From assembly GCF_024609245.1 (NCBI RefSeq), contig NZ_JANJYH010000003.1:248001-312000 (forward strand): 64,000 bases of DNA. The letters are read 5' to 3'. Below the pieces are notes generated by a model. That model was given only the letters and a program-made list of their open reading frames with translations. It had not been told where the DNA came from and did no database searches. Below are positions 7,926 to 15,804 of this stretch, one piece after another (within the stretch, counting starts at the first letter, position 1; each line of letters starts with the position of its first letter). A program made the translations under genes and the position numbers. This stretch comes from Haloarchaeobius sp. FL176. GTDB taxonomy: Archaea; Halobacteriota; Halobacteria; Halobacteriales; Natrialbaceae.

Positions 7926-9647
7926 ATGACTGACCCCGCCACGCTCGACGTGACCATCGTCGACGGCTACGTCGACGAGCCGGCACATTTCGGGGTACCG
8001 CCGTACATCTCGACGTACCCCCGGTACACTGCCGGGGCGCTCGTCGACGCTGGGGTCCCCGAGGAGCGAATCACGTACCACACCATCGACGAGCTGCGCG
8101 ACGACCGGATGCTCTGGGCGGACGTGGCCGACGCCGACCTCGTCTGCTACCTGGGCGGGATGACCGTCCCGGGGAGCTACGTCGGCGGGAAGCCCGCCGA
8201 GCCGGACGAGGTGCGCGAGATCGCCTGGACCGCAGACGGGACGACGCTGATGGGCGGCCCCGTCAAGTTCGGCGTGGGCGACGAGAACGCCGGCGCGACC
8301 GAGACCGAGCGCGACGACCTCGACTACGACTTCGTGGCCAAGGGCGACGTGGAGGCCGCGGCGTACGACCTCGTCGATTCGGGGCTGGAGGGGTTCAACA
8401 ACCGGATGCGGGACAACCGGGAGATCGACCGCTGGGGGTCGAAGGGCGCGTTCGTCGTCGAGCAGCACCCGAACCACCCCGAGTACCTGATCTGCGAGAT
8501 GGAGACCTCGCGGGGCTGTCCCTACCGCTGCTCCTTCTGCACGGAGCCGCTGTACGGCGACCCGTCGTTCCGGCCACCCGAGTCCGTCGTGCGCGAGGTC
8601 GGAGAGCTGTACGACCGTGGCGCACGCCACTTCCGGCTCGGGCGGCAGGCCGACATACTCGCCTACGGCGGCGACGGCGAGAAGCCGAAGCCGGACGCCC
8701 TCCGCGAGCTGTACGGCGGCATCCGCGAGGTCGCGCCCGACCTGGGCACGCTCCACCTCGACAACATGAATCCAATCACGGTTGTCGAGTGGCCGGAGCT
8801 CTCGCGGGAGGGGATCCGCGTCATCGCGAAGCACAACACACCGGGGGACACGGCGGCGTTCGGGCTCGAATCCGCCGACCCCGTCGTACAGGAGGCGAAC
8901 AATCTGAACGTCACCGCGGAGGAGTGTTTCGAAGCTGTCCGCATCGTCAACGAGGAGGGTGGCTGGCGACCGGGCGACGAGCCCGGCACCGGCCCGTCGA
9001 CCGGCCCGGACGCGCCGCGTCGGCTCCCGAAGCTCCTCCCCGGAATCAACCTCCTGCACGGGCTGAAAGACGAGCGCGAGGAGACGTACGAGCTGAACCA
9101 GCAGTTCCTCCAGCGCGTCTACGACGCGGGGCTGATGCTCCGCCGTGTGAACATCCGGCAGGTGATGACGTTCGCGGGGACGGAGATGAACAGCGAGGGG
9201 GCACACATCGCCCACGAGCACAAGTCGCTGTTCAAGCGCTACAAGCAGCAGGTGCGCGAGGAGATCGACAACCCGATGCTCCAGCGGCTCGCCCCGCCGG
9301 GCACCGTGCTTCCGGACGTCCACCTCGAGTACCACGAGGACGGCACGACGTTCGGGCGACAGCTCGGCACCTACCCGCTGCTCGTGGGCCTGCCGGGCGA
9401 GCGCGAACTCGGCCGTACCATCGACGTGGCCGTCGTGGGCCACGGCTACCGGTCCGTGACGGGCGTGCCGTACCCGCTCGACTTCAACGAGGCGTCACTG
9501 AAGGAACTGACCGCCATCCCCGGCATCGGGAAGGGGACCGCGGGCGACATCGTCGTCGACCGACCGTACGGCTCCCCCGACGAGGTGTCCGCCGACGTGG
9601 ACCTGCGGAAGTACGCGGGCGGCCTGTCCGGCTCCGACGCTGATTGA
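7926..9647 (+). CDS. Radical SAM enzyme with C-terminal helix-hairpin-helix (COG1031-like)
   Basis: 573 aa. Residues 1-150 look like a Rossmann-type, cobalamin-binding-like domain without a clear DxHxxG motif. The radical SAM signature CPYRCSFC places the 4Fe-4S cysteines at 198, 202 and 205. A TIM-barrel core follows, and residues about 528-544 (LTAIPGIGKGTAGDIV) form a helix-hairpin-helix that could bind nucleic acid. The architecture matches the archaeal COG1031 group of unknown substrate. The combination of methylthiolase-like chemistry and a nucleic-acid motif suggests RNA modification, but this is inference. A TRAM-domain gene follows on the same strand. Confidence 0.82.
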   Translation: MTDPATLDVTIVDGYVDEPAHFGVPPYISTYPRYTAGALVDAGVPEERITYHTIDELRDDRMLWADVADADLVCYLGGMTVPGSYVGGKPAEPDEVREIAWTADGTTLMGGPVKFGVGDENAGATETERDDLDYDFVAKGDVEAAAYDLVDSGLEGFNNRMRDNREIDRWGSKGAFVVEQHPNHPEYLICEMETSRGCPYRCSFCTEPLYGDPSFRPPESVVREVGELYDRGARHFRLGRQADILAYGGDGEKPKPDALRELYGGIREVAPDLGTLHLDNMNPITVVEWPELSREGIRVIAKHNTPGDTAAFGLESADPVVQEANNLNVTAEECFEAVRIVNEEGGWRPGDEPGTGPSTGPDAPRRLPKLLPGINLLHGLKDEREETYELNQQFLQRVYDAGLMLRRVNIRQVMTFAGTEMNSEGAHIAHEHKSLFKRYKQQVREEIDNPMLQRLAPPGTVLPDVHLEYHEDGTTFGRQLGTYPLLVGLPGERELGRTIDVAVVGHGYRSVTGVPYPLDFNEASLKELTAIPGIGKGTAGDIVVDRPYGSPDEVSADVDLRKYAGGLSGSDAD

Positions 9648-9728
9648 GTGCGGTACGTACCGTTTGATTCCGCTCGGCAACGGTAATTCTAATACCCACC
9701 CGTTCCAGTACTCTGGTGGAGGTTCACT

Positions 9729-10130
9729 GTGGAAATATCTGATAAGCTACTGTGTCTGTTCAGTGCGGAGGTCGAGGTCGAGGACGGTTCCTACGTCGTC
9801 GAAGTACCGCGCCAGGAGGTCGACACCGGGTCGGTGGAGCCCGGCGAGACGTATCGCGTCGCCCTCATCGAACGGGAACGAGAGGAGAGCACCCAGGAGA
9901 CCGAGAGCCATGATTCGGCCCCCTCGGAGCCGCAGCCGCCGGTCGAGATCGGCGAGACGCGCTACGTCGAGATCGAGGACATCGGCAAGCAGGGCGACGG
10001 CATCGCCCGCGTCGAGCGCGGCTACGTCATCATCGTCCCGGGTGCGGACGTCGGCGAGCGCGTGAAGATAGAGGTCACCGAGGTCAAGTCCAACTTTGCG
10101 GTCGGCGAGATCATCGAGGACACCTTCTAG
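9729..10130 (+). CDS. TRAM domain protein (predicted RNA-binding)
   Basis: 133 aa from a GTG start. The C-terminal 60 residues form a TRAM domain: YVEIEDIGKQGDGIARVERGYVII ... ADVGERVKIEVTEV (given here in parts), a beta-barrel that binds RNA in tRNA methylthiotransferases and methyltransferases. The N-terminus MEISDKLLCLF is the conserved start of the haloarchaeal family, which supports GTG at 9729. The middle is an acidic linker. Free-standing TRAM proteins in archaea have been proposed as RNA chaperones. Its stop overlaps the end of the convergent gene at 10127. Confidence 0.85.
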   Translation: MEISDKLLCLFSAEVEVEDGSYVVEVPRQEVDTGSVEPGETYRVALIEREREESTQETESHDSAPSEPQPPVEIGETRYVEIEDIGKQGDGIARVERGYVIIVPGADVGERVKIEVTEVKSNFAVGEIIEDTF

Positions 10131-10789
10131 CGCTCGTAGGCCGACCCATCCGGCCGTTTTGCACCCTCGCTGTCGTGGACGACCACCTCGCCAGAGCGTG
10201 GTTGGGCGGGTTCGTACTCGTCTCGGACGCCGATGGCTTCTTCCAGCTCTCGAATCGCCCGTTCCTTCAGCGTCGCCGCCATCGCCTCGGCGTCCTCGCG
10301 CGAGATGTCGCGCCCGAGCCCCTCGCACTCGTGGGCGCGGACCAGCCCCGCCTCGTCGACGGCCTCGCCCATCGGCTGGCTCGTACCGGCGAGTGCGACG
10401 CTGAACGGGTACGTCTGGCAGACGAGCGGCCGGTCCTCGTGGACGGTACAGGCGCCGATGCCGTCGTCGTCCTCCGCGTAGAAGCTGCAGTCGCCACAGG
10501 AATCCGTCTGGAGCGCCCACTCGAACGTCTCGCCCTCGACGACGCCGTCGTCGGTCTCCGAGAGGCCGTACGGCATCGGCCGGGCCACGTCGCGGAAGTC
10601 GTAGTCGGTGGCGGCCTGAAGCTCGCGAACCTCGTCCGGGAACACCGTCGCGGTGTGGGGGTCGTCGTCCTCGGCAGTGCAGCAGGCCCCACAGCGCGTG
10701 CACTCGAAGCCGATCTCGGCGATGGCGTCGGCGAGGTCGGCGACCGAGAGGTCGCGGGCGCGGTCGAGTTCCGATTCGAGGGAGTCCAT
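10127..10789 (-). CDS. YkgJ family cysteine cluster protein
   Basis: 220 aa. Cysteines are arranged as in the YkgJ/UPF0153 zinc- or iron-chelating family: CTRCGACC near residue 30, CGDC near residue 98, then CTVHEDRPLVCQTYPF near residue 113. Members bind a metal ion, and most have no assigned function. The gene converges on the TRAM gene with a 4-nt overlap of stop codons. The start ATG at 10789 gives an ordinary helical N-terminus. I cannot name a substrate or partner. Confidence 0.8.
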   Translation of the reverse strand: MDSLESELDRARDLSVADLADAIAEIGFECTRCGACCTAEDDDPHTATVFPDEVRELQAATDYDFRDVARPMPYGLSETDDGVVEGETFEWALQTDSCGDCSFYAEDDDGIGACTVHEDRPLVCQTYPFSVALAGTSQPMGEAVDEAGLVRAHECEGLGRDISREDAEAMAATLKERAIRELEEAIGVRDEYEPAQPRSGEVVVHDSEGAKRPDGSAYER

Positions 10790-10840
10790 CCGGTCGTCGG
10801 ATGGTCGGTGCGTCGCGGAGAAAAGACTGCCGCTCGGTCA

Positions 10841-11095
10841 CTAGTGCTGGCTCCGGTAGCCAGTGCCCTTCTCGCGGGCAAAGACGAGGGACAGCACGAG
10901 CACGACGAGCGGCCAGGCGAAGAAGGCGACGGCGGCCCACATCCCGCCACTCTGGGTGCTGTTCACCCTGGCGTCGCGGGAGACCCAGAGCATCGGCACG
11001 ATGACGATTGCCAGCAGGGCGACGAACGAGAGCAGGACGATGACCGCTTCTGCGGCCGTTGTCCGTCGTTCGCCTGGCCCAATTGGTGTTTCAAT
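10841..11095 (-). CDS. Small two-helix membrane protein, start codon unresolved
   Basis: The frame ending at 10841 encodes two clear transmembrane helices (AVIVLLSFVALLAIVIV and AVAFFAWPLVVLVLSLVFA) with a short basic tail. After the stop of the upstream MBL-fold gene (11128) there is no in-frame ATG, GTG or TTG before the first helix: only CTG (11119) and ATT (11116, 11095). The first in-frame ATG (10993) would remove most of helix one. The given start at 11095 is therefore provisional. No homologue is recognised. Confidence 0.5.
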   Translation of the reverse strand: METPIGPGERRTTAAEAVIVLLSFVALLAIVIVPMLWVSRDARVNSTQSGGMWAAVAFFAWPLVVLVLSLVFAREKGTGYRSQH

Positions 11096-11127
11096 TGATG
11101 CGACGGTGGAGGGAATCAGTCCACCTG

Positions 11128-11907
11128 TCAGTCGCTGGCGGGCTCGATCTCCCGTCCGTCCCACCGAATCCGGCCCTCGACGGTGAGCTTCCAGAGGTGG
11201 CATTCGACGGTCCGGAGCGCGAGGTCGCGGACGCCGGTGAGGTCCTTGTCGTAGGCGGCGTCGAGGACGGATTCGAGACGGGTCGCCCCGCTCTCGACGG
11301 CCGCCAGCACGCGCTCCTCGCGGTCGAGTCGGTGCTGGATGAGTCGCTCGCAGGTCGCCGGCGGGTCGTCGATGGCTGGGCCGTGTCCCGGAAAGAGCCG
11401 GTCTGGTTCGCGCGCACACACCCGCCGGAGGCTCCCGAGGTACGCACGGAGGTCCCCCTCCGGTCGCCCGACGACGACGCTGCCCTCGGCGACCGCGAGG
11501 TCGCCACAGACGAGGCCCGCGCCGGTCTCGAAGGCGAGATGTTCGGCTGCGTGGCCGGGCGTCTCGACCGCGGTCACGTCGGTTGCCGGGAGCGTCTCCT
11601 CGTCGCGGAGCGTGCCGTCGGGCGTGACGCCGGTCGTCTCGACGAACCGGTCCGTGCGACCGTGGCGTGCCCACACCGTCGCATCCGTCTCGTCGGCGTA
11701 CTCGGCGACCCCGCCGACGTGGTCGCGGTGCGTGTGTGTGACGACGATGTGCCCGACCGAGCGCTCCGCGACGGCAGCGTCGAGTTCGTCGCTCCGCGCA
11801 GCAGGGTCGACGAGGACGGCAGGGTCGTCGCCGACCAGATACGTGTTCGTCCGGCCGGATGGCGCGCGCGTCGACACCTCGACCGGAATGGTTGCGATGT
11901 CGCTCAC
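11128..11907 (-). CDS. MBL-fold metallo-hydrolase (glyoxalase II/beta-lactamase superfamily)
   Basis: 259 aa from GTG at 11907. All metal ligands are visible: HTHRDHVGG near residue 57, a TPGH histidine near residue 118, GDLAV near residue 136 and FPGHGP near residue 170. The C-terminal about 70 residues form a winged-helix-like extension (VECHLWKLTVEGRIRW) as in LACTB2-like members, which act as thioesterases or ribonucleases. The reading frame is open upstream, but the GTG directly precedes the first beta-strand and matches the usual length. The specific substrate is unknown. Confidence 0.8.
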   Translation of the reverse strand: MSDIATIPVEVSTRAPSGRTNTYLVGDDPAVLVDPAARSDELDAAVAERSVGHIVVTHTHRDHVGGVAEYADETDATVWARHGRTDRFVETTGVTPDGTLRDEETLPATDVTAVETPGHAAEHLAFETGAGLVCGDLAVAEGSVVVGRPEGDLRAYLGSLRRVCAREPDRLFPGHGPAIDDPPATCERLIQHRLDREERVLAAVESGATRLESVLDAAYDKDLTGVRDLALRTVECHLWKLTVEGRIRWDGREIEPASD

Positions 11908-11947
11908 GTCGGGTGAGAAGGACCGCAGTCGATAAAAGCAGTCGGCC

Positions 11948-12235
11948 TCAGCAGTTGAGGAAGTAGACTTGCTTCCGGGCGTCCTGGAAGCTGTACCGCG
12001 AGCTGACGAGGCCGGCCTCCTCGAGCCGGTTGAGCGCGTACCGGACCGTGCGGTCGGGGAGCAGGGACTCCTCGGCGAGCTGTCCCTGTGAGAGCGGCGA
12101 CTCCGTTTCCAGGACCTTGGAGACGAGCTTCGCGCTCGGCGGGAGCTCGCGGAGCCGCTCCCGGTACTCCGCGTCGGAGAGGAGTTCTTCGGAATCGTCT
12201 GCACGGTCGTCGGCGGTACTCATGCTCATACACAT
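11948..12235 (-). CDS. Winged-helix transcriptional regulator (MarR/ArsR-like)
   Basis: 95 aa with an acidic N-terminus and a single winged-helix DNA-binding domain: SQGQLAEESLLPDRTVRYALNR as helix-turn-helix (in parts) and the wing EAGLVSSRYS. It ends QVYFLNC. Three start codons (12235, 12229, 12223) lie within 13 nt; the first is given, and a TTAA element about 23 nt upstream suits a leaderless start. It is divergent from the PPOX gene across a 129-nt region with a palindrome (12294-12310), so autoregulation is plausible. Small single-domain HTH proteins of this type are common in haloarchaea. Confidence 0.75.
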   Translation of the reverse strand: MCMSMSTADDRADDSEELLSDAEYRERLRELPPSAKLVSKVLETESPLSQGQLAEESLLPDRTVRYALNRLEEAGLVSSRYSFQDARKQVYFLNC

Positions 12236-12293
12236 CGAAGGCGCGAACCACGTGTTAAGGGTTGGCTATAGGTGGGTAGGTATTGTTGAGAGA

Positions 12294-12310
12294 ATATTAA
12301 GTGATAATAT
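12294..12310. promoter_or_regulatory. AT-rich palindrome ATATTA-N5-TAATAT between divergent genes
   Basis: ATATTA at 12294-12299 and TAATAT at 12305-12310 are exact reverse complements separated by AGTGA. It stands out in a GC-rich genome and lies between the divergently transcribed winged-helix gene and the PPOX gene. Half-site spacing of 11 nt, about one helical turn, suits a dimeric winged-helix regulator. It also could contribute TATA elements in either direction. Confidence 0.4.
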
Positions 12311-12364
12311 GTCATGGTGGCCTGTAACACGGCTTCTTTTCCACCGGCACGACGAACGCGAGGT

Positions 12365-12766
12365 ATGGCCGAGATACCGTCCTCACATCGTGACCTGTTC
12401 GAGAAGGAGACGTTCGCACACTTCGCGACGCTGATGCCCGAAGGCACACCGCAGGTGACGCCGGTCTGGGTCGACTACGACGCCGAGACGGACCACGTGC
12501 TCGTGAACACGGCGCGCGGTCGGCAGAAGGAGCGGAACGTGGTCCGGAATCCGAAGGTCGGCATCGAGATGACCGACCCGGACGACCCGTACCGGTACCT
12601 CTCCGTACAGGGTGAGGTGGCGTCGGTCTCGACCGAGGGTGCGGACGCACACGCCGACGAGCTCGCTGGCCGGTACATGGACCTCGACGAGTACCCGAAT
12701 CGCGGCGAGGAGGTCGGTGAGCGCGTGATCATCCGCATCAGGCCGGACACGGTCATCGCGAACTGA
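12365..12766 (+). CDS. PPOX-class F420-dependent/flavin oxidoreductase
   Basis: 133 aa split-barrel protein. HFATLMPEGTPQVTPVWVDYD, given in part, is the typical N-terminal strand pair, followed by VLVNTARGRQKERNVVRNPKV where basic residues bind the cofactor phosphate. This pattern matches the Rv1155-like F420-binding branch of pyridoxamine 5'-phosphate oxidase-like proteins, and haloarchaea do make F420. The physiological substrate is unknown. The ATG at 12365 fits family length; a longer frame upstream is not supported. Confidence 0.82.
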   Translation: MAEIPSSHRDLFEKETFAHFATLMPEGTPQVTPVWVDYDAETDHVLVNTARGRQKERNVVRNPKVGIEMTDPDDPYRYLSVQGEVASVSTEGADAHADELAGRYMDLDEYPNRGEEVGERVIIRIRPDTVIAN

Positions 12767-12811
12767 GCCTGGAAAGAGAGACGACAGCCCGCCGGTCGAC
12801 GGCTGCAGTGC

Positions 12812-12955
12812 TCAGCGCGAGCGCACGCTCGGGTCGCGGTACCGGCCGAGCACGCAGTTACAGTCGGGGCAGTGGACCACGACGCCCGTCTCGTGCTCGT
12901 GCCTGACGAGGGATTCGACCGGCGTCTCCTGGCCGCAGTGTCCACAGGTGGGCAT
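12812..12955 (-). CDS. Small zinc finger protein, 47 aa
   Basis: 47 residues, MPTCGHCGQETP at the N-terminus and HCPDCNCVLGRYRD at the C-terminal half, giving two CxxC knuckles 26 residues apart, a rubredoxin-like or zinc-ribbon arrangement. The start is set by the first ATG before CGHC; an in-frame extension upstream has no zinc-finger-like residues. It sits between the PPOX gene and a methyltransferase gene. Function unknown. Confidence 0.7.
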   Translation of the reverse strand: MPTCGHCGQETPVESLVRHEHETGVVVHCPDCNCVLGRYRDPSVRSR

Positions 12956-13047
12956 ACAATGTGGTATGTTCACAAGAACCAAGACAGTTGTGCTGTCGGA
13001 CGACTCCAACATCGTTTTATCCCACCGAGGAAGTAGCAATTGACAGT

Positions 13048-13755
13048 GTGAAGGGCCAGGAGTGGTACCAGACCGCCGAGGTCGCCGAGGAGTACGAGGA
13101 GAAGCGCTTCTCCGGCGGTGGTCGCCTCATCGACCGCCGCGAGAAGCGGGCAGTCCTCGAAGCTATCGGCCCGGTCGATGGGAAAGACGTGCTCGAGATC
13201 GCCTGCGGGACCGGTCGGTTCACCGTCATGCTGGCCGAACGCGGGGCCGACATCGTCGGCCTCGATATCTCCGCCGAGATGTTACAGCAGGGTCGGAAGA
13301 AGGCCCAGGCCGCCGGGGTCGCGGACCACCTGGAGTTCATGCGCGGCGACGCCGCGCGCCTGCCGTTCCCCGACGACCACTTCGACGCCGTGATGGCGAT
13401 GCGTTTCTTCCATCTCGCCGACACGCCGGCGTCGTTCCTCGCCGAGATGCAGCGCGTCTCGAAGGATCTGGTGTTCTTCGACACGTTCAACCGCTTCTCG
13501 ACGCGGAGTATCTACAACTGGGCGCTGCCGATGGGGTCGCGGCTCTACTCCCGTGGCGAGGTCGAGTCCCTGCTGGAGGGTGCGGGCCTCCGGCTCGCAC
13601 AGGACAACCACGACTTCGTGCTCCCGTACGGATTCTACCGCCAGATCCCCGGCAGCGTCGCAAGGGCGTTCCGTTCCGCCGACACGAGTCTCCTGGGCGT
13701 ACCGGGTGTCGAGCGTCTCGCCTCCGTTTCGTACTGGAAGTCGAGAGTCGAATGA
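13048..13755 (+). CDS. Class I SAM-dependent methyltransferase
   Basis: 235 aa from GTG at 13048. Motif I VLEIACGTGRFTVMLAERG, the acidic end of strand 2 (VGLDIS), motif II GDAARLPF and the post-motif DAVMAMRFFHL are all present, as in the UbiE/Methyltransf_11 group. The N-terminal WYQTAEVAEEYEEKRF helix is common in this subgroup. A TTTTAT element about 30 nt before the GTG fits promoter and leaderless start. The methyl acceptor cannot be read. The next gene is a glycosyltransferase on the same strand, but a separate TATA box precedes it. Confidence 0.82.
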   Translation: MKGQEWYQTAEVAEEYEEKRFSGGGRLIDRREKRAVLEAIGPVDGKDVLEIACGTGRFTVMLAERGADIVGLDISAEMLQQGRKKAQAAGVADHLEFMRGDAARLPFPDDHFDAVMAMRFFHLADTPASFLAEMQRVSKDLVFFDTFNRFSTRSIYNWALPMGSRLYSRGEVESLLEGAGLRLAQDNHDFVLPYGFYRQIPGSVARAFRSADTSLLGVPGVERLASVSYWKSRVE

Positions 13756-13814
13756 AAGACAGATTGGCTGGGCGTCATACCTGTTTTTAACTATCGGTAC
13801 GGTATGGGTCGAAC

Positions 13815-14732
13815 ATGGACCTCTCGGTGGTCGTTCCGACCCTGAACGGTCGGGACCGACTCCACACCTCGCTCGACGCGCTCTCGAGCGTCGCCCCGTC
13901 GGCCGAGGTCGTGGTCGTCAACGGCCCCTCGTCCGACGGCACGACCGGGATGGTCAGGGCACGGAACGACGTCGACACGCTCGTCGAGATCAGCGAGCGT
14001 AACATCAACGTCGCACGGAACGCGGGCTTCGAGGTCGCGACCGGCGACGTCGTCGCGTTCGTCAGCTACGACCTCACTGTCGAGGAGTCGTGGCACGACG
14101 GGCTCGTCGCGGCGTTCGACGACGGTGCCGACGTCGTCACCGGCCCGACCCACCGGACCGTCCCCGCCGGCATGACCACCGAGACCGAGGAGCGACGCAG
14201 CATCGCCGGCCGCTCCATCACCTACTTCAACGGCGACAACGCCGCGTTCCGGCGCGGTGCGCTCACCGCACTCGACGGCTTCGACGAGTACCTGCAGACC
14301 GGGGGTGCCCGCGACGCCGCCCACCGGATCGCGGTGATGCGGTACGACGTGGACTGGCACAGCGACATGTGCGTCCGCGGCGAGTACGAGACCGACGGCG
14401 GGCGCGAACCCGAGGACTGGCAGTGGAAGTACCGTGCGCTCGCATATCGCATGGTGAAGAACTACGGCATCCGACCCACGGTGGCGCGTCGAACCCTCGC
14501 CGACGCGCTGGGTGACGGGTTCTCGTCGCTCCGCGACGTCGTCACCGGGGGCCGACGACCGTCCGAGTGGCTGGGCAGCGGCCGGGCCGTCGCGAAAGGT
14601 CTCGTCGTCGGTGGGAAGGACGGCCTCGCCGCACGGAAGGCAGACCGTTCGCCCCGGCGGAACCCGAACGGCGTCTCCACGCGTGCGGACCGGGCTGTCT
14701 GTCGGTACGACGTCGCCGGCAGCGCCGACTAA
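13815..14732 (+). CDS. Family 2 glycosyltransferase
   Basis: 305 aa. The GT-A nucleotide-binding start LSVVVPTLNGRDRL, the VVVNGPSSDGT turn and the GDVVAFVSYDLTVEE segment at the position of the DxD metal motif support GT2. The Asp pair is altered (SYD in place of DxD), which is tolerated in many GT2 enzymes. AAFRRGALTALDGFDEYL is the acceptor-side motif. No transmembrane helix is seen, so it is probably a soluble or peripheral enzyme of glycolipid or glycoprotein synthesis. A TTTTTAAC element lies about 30 nt upstream. Its stop overlaps the convergent gene. Confidence 0.82.
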   Translation: MDLSVVVPTLNGRDRLHTSLDALSSVAPSAEVVVVNGPSSDGTTGMVRARNDVDTLVEISERNINVARNAGFEVATGDVVAFVSYDLTVEESWHDGLVAAFDDGADVVTGPTHRTVPAGMTTETEERRSIAGRSITYFNGDNAAFRRGALTALDGFDEYLQTGGARDAAHRIAVMRYDVDWHSDMCVRGEYETDGGREPEDWQWKYRALAYRMVKNYGIRPTVARRTLADALGDGFSSLRDVVTGGRRPSEWLGSGRAVAKGLVVGGKDGLAARKADRSPRRNPNGVSTRADRAVCRYDVAGSAD

Positions 14733-15553
14733 TCCGTCGCCTCCGGCGCGAGCCCGTCGACCACGCGGACCGCGTTCTTCGAGAACGCACGACGCATCTT
14801 GTCCTCCGAGACGTCCAGCGTCAGCAGCTCCATCACGCCCACGTTCGGGTGAACTGCGGGCGCACCGGAGCCGAACAGCACGCGGTCGGGGTGTTCCAGT
14901 AGCGCGCGCTCCATCGGCTCGCGGAACCGGACGAAGCTCGTGTCGACGTACACGTCGTCGTGGCTCGCGAGCAGCTCGATGGTTCGGTCGGTCGCCTCAC
15001 GGTCCAGCGGGTAGCCGCCGAAGTGTGCGAGGATGACCGGGAAGCCGCGACCGAGCAGCGTCTGGGCCACGGCATCCGGTGGGAACTCCGTGCCGGCCCG
15101 GACCAGCACGGGCAGTCCGACCTCGCCGAGCACCTCGACGACCGACTCGTCCGGGAGCCCGTCGTGCAGCGGGTCGACGACGAAGCCGTGGAACCGGTCG
15201 TCGTAGGCGTACTGCTCGACGTCTTCCGGTCCAGCGTGGTACTCCTCGCGCGACGCCATCAGGTTCCGCAGCTGGCTGGACGCGCTCGACCCCGGGTCAC
15301 GCGGCCCCGCCAGCCGCGCGAACGCGAGGAACGGCCGCTCGACGCTGTGGCGCGCCACGGCGTTGTTCGCGGTCAGGTACGGCCCCTCCTCCGGTCGCGG
15401 CTCCGGGAACGTCACCGACCGGACGACGCCCGCCTGCTGCATCTCGCGCTCGACGGTCTCCGGTGTGGTGTGTGGGCCCGCCGAGCCGTACTTGTCAGTC
15501 GGCAGCTGGACGTGGACGTCGACCACGCGAAAGCGGTGCTCCAGCTCCAGCAT
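14729..15553 (-). CDS. Amidohydrolase-2-like protein with degenerate metal site
   Basis: 274 aa TIM-barrel of the amidohydrolase-2 / TatD-like kind. The usual HxH start motif appears as VDVHVQ (second His replaced by Gln near residue 16), ILAHFGGYP keeps the central His, and the C-terminal FGSD motif is FGSGAP (Asp replaced by Gly). Loss of two canonical ligands suggests changed metal use or a non-catalytic role. The gene overlaps the convergent glycosyltransferase by 4 nt at the stop codons. Its product may still bind a carboxylate substrate. Confidence 0.72.
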   Translation of the reverse strand: MLELEHRFRVVDVHVQLPTDKYGSAGPHTTPETVEREMQQAGVVRSVTFPEPRPEEGPYLTANNAVARHSVERPFLAFARLAGPRDPGSSASSQLRNLMASREEYHAGPEDVEQYAYDDRFHGFVVDPLHDGLPDESVVEVLGEVGLPVLVRAGTEFPPDAVAQTLLGRGFPVILAHFGGYPLDREATDRTIELLASHDDVYVDTSFVRFREPMERALLEHPDRVLFGSGAPAVHPNVGVMELLTLDVSEDKMRRAFSKNAVRVVDGLAPEATD

Positions 15554-15760
15554 CTACCGTCCGTTGCGGCCCCTCGTATTTCTTGATACCGGTCAGCGGG
15601 TGGGCCGCTGCCGCGGTTCGGACTGCGGAACGAGTCCCCCAAGAGTTTGACTGCACTGGGGACGACAACCGCCGAACGCCCAGCCGACCCGACGAGGTAT
15701 CGGTATACCGTCTGGTAGGTTTGTGCCAATCGCAAGCAGGCGTAGCCATAGATACACAAC

Positions 15761-15770
15761 AATTATATAG
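15761..15770 (+). promoter_or_regulatory. TATA box of the thermosome gene
   Basis: AATTATATAG sits 35-44 nt before the cct start, with a purine-rich AAGAAGAAAC stretch after it. The predicted transcription start at about 15790 leaves a roughly 15-nt leader. The region 15554-15760 upstream holds no ORF I can support. Confidence 0.6.
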
Positions 15771-15804
15771 AAGAAGAAACAATCTACTGTCGAGGTTTCA
15801 CAGC

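Noticed and set aside
7233-9443. Reverse-strand 736-codon frame opposite the radical SAM gene
   Set aside because: The frame crosses the end of DUF429 and the whole radical SAM gene; no domain is visible and composition is typical of antisense frames.
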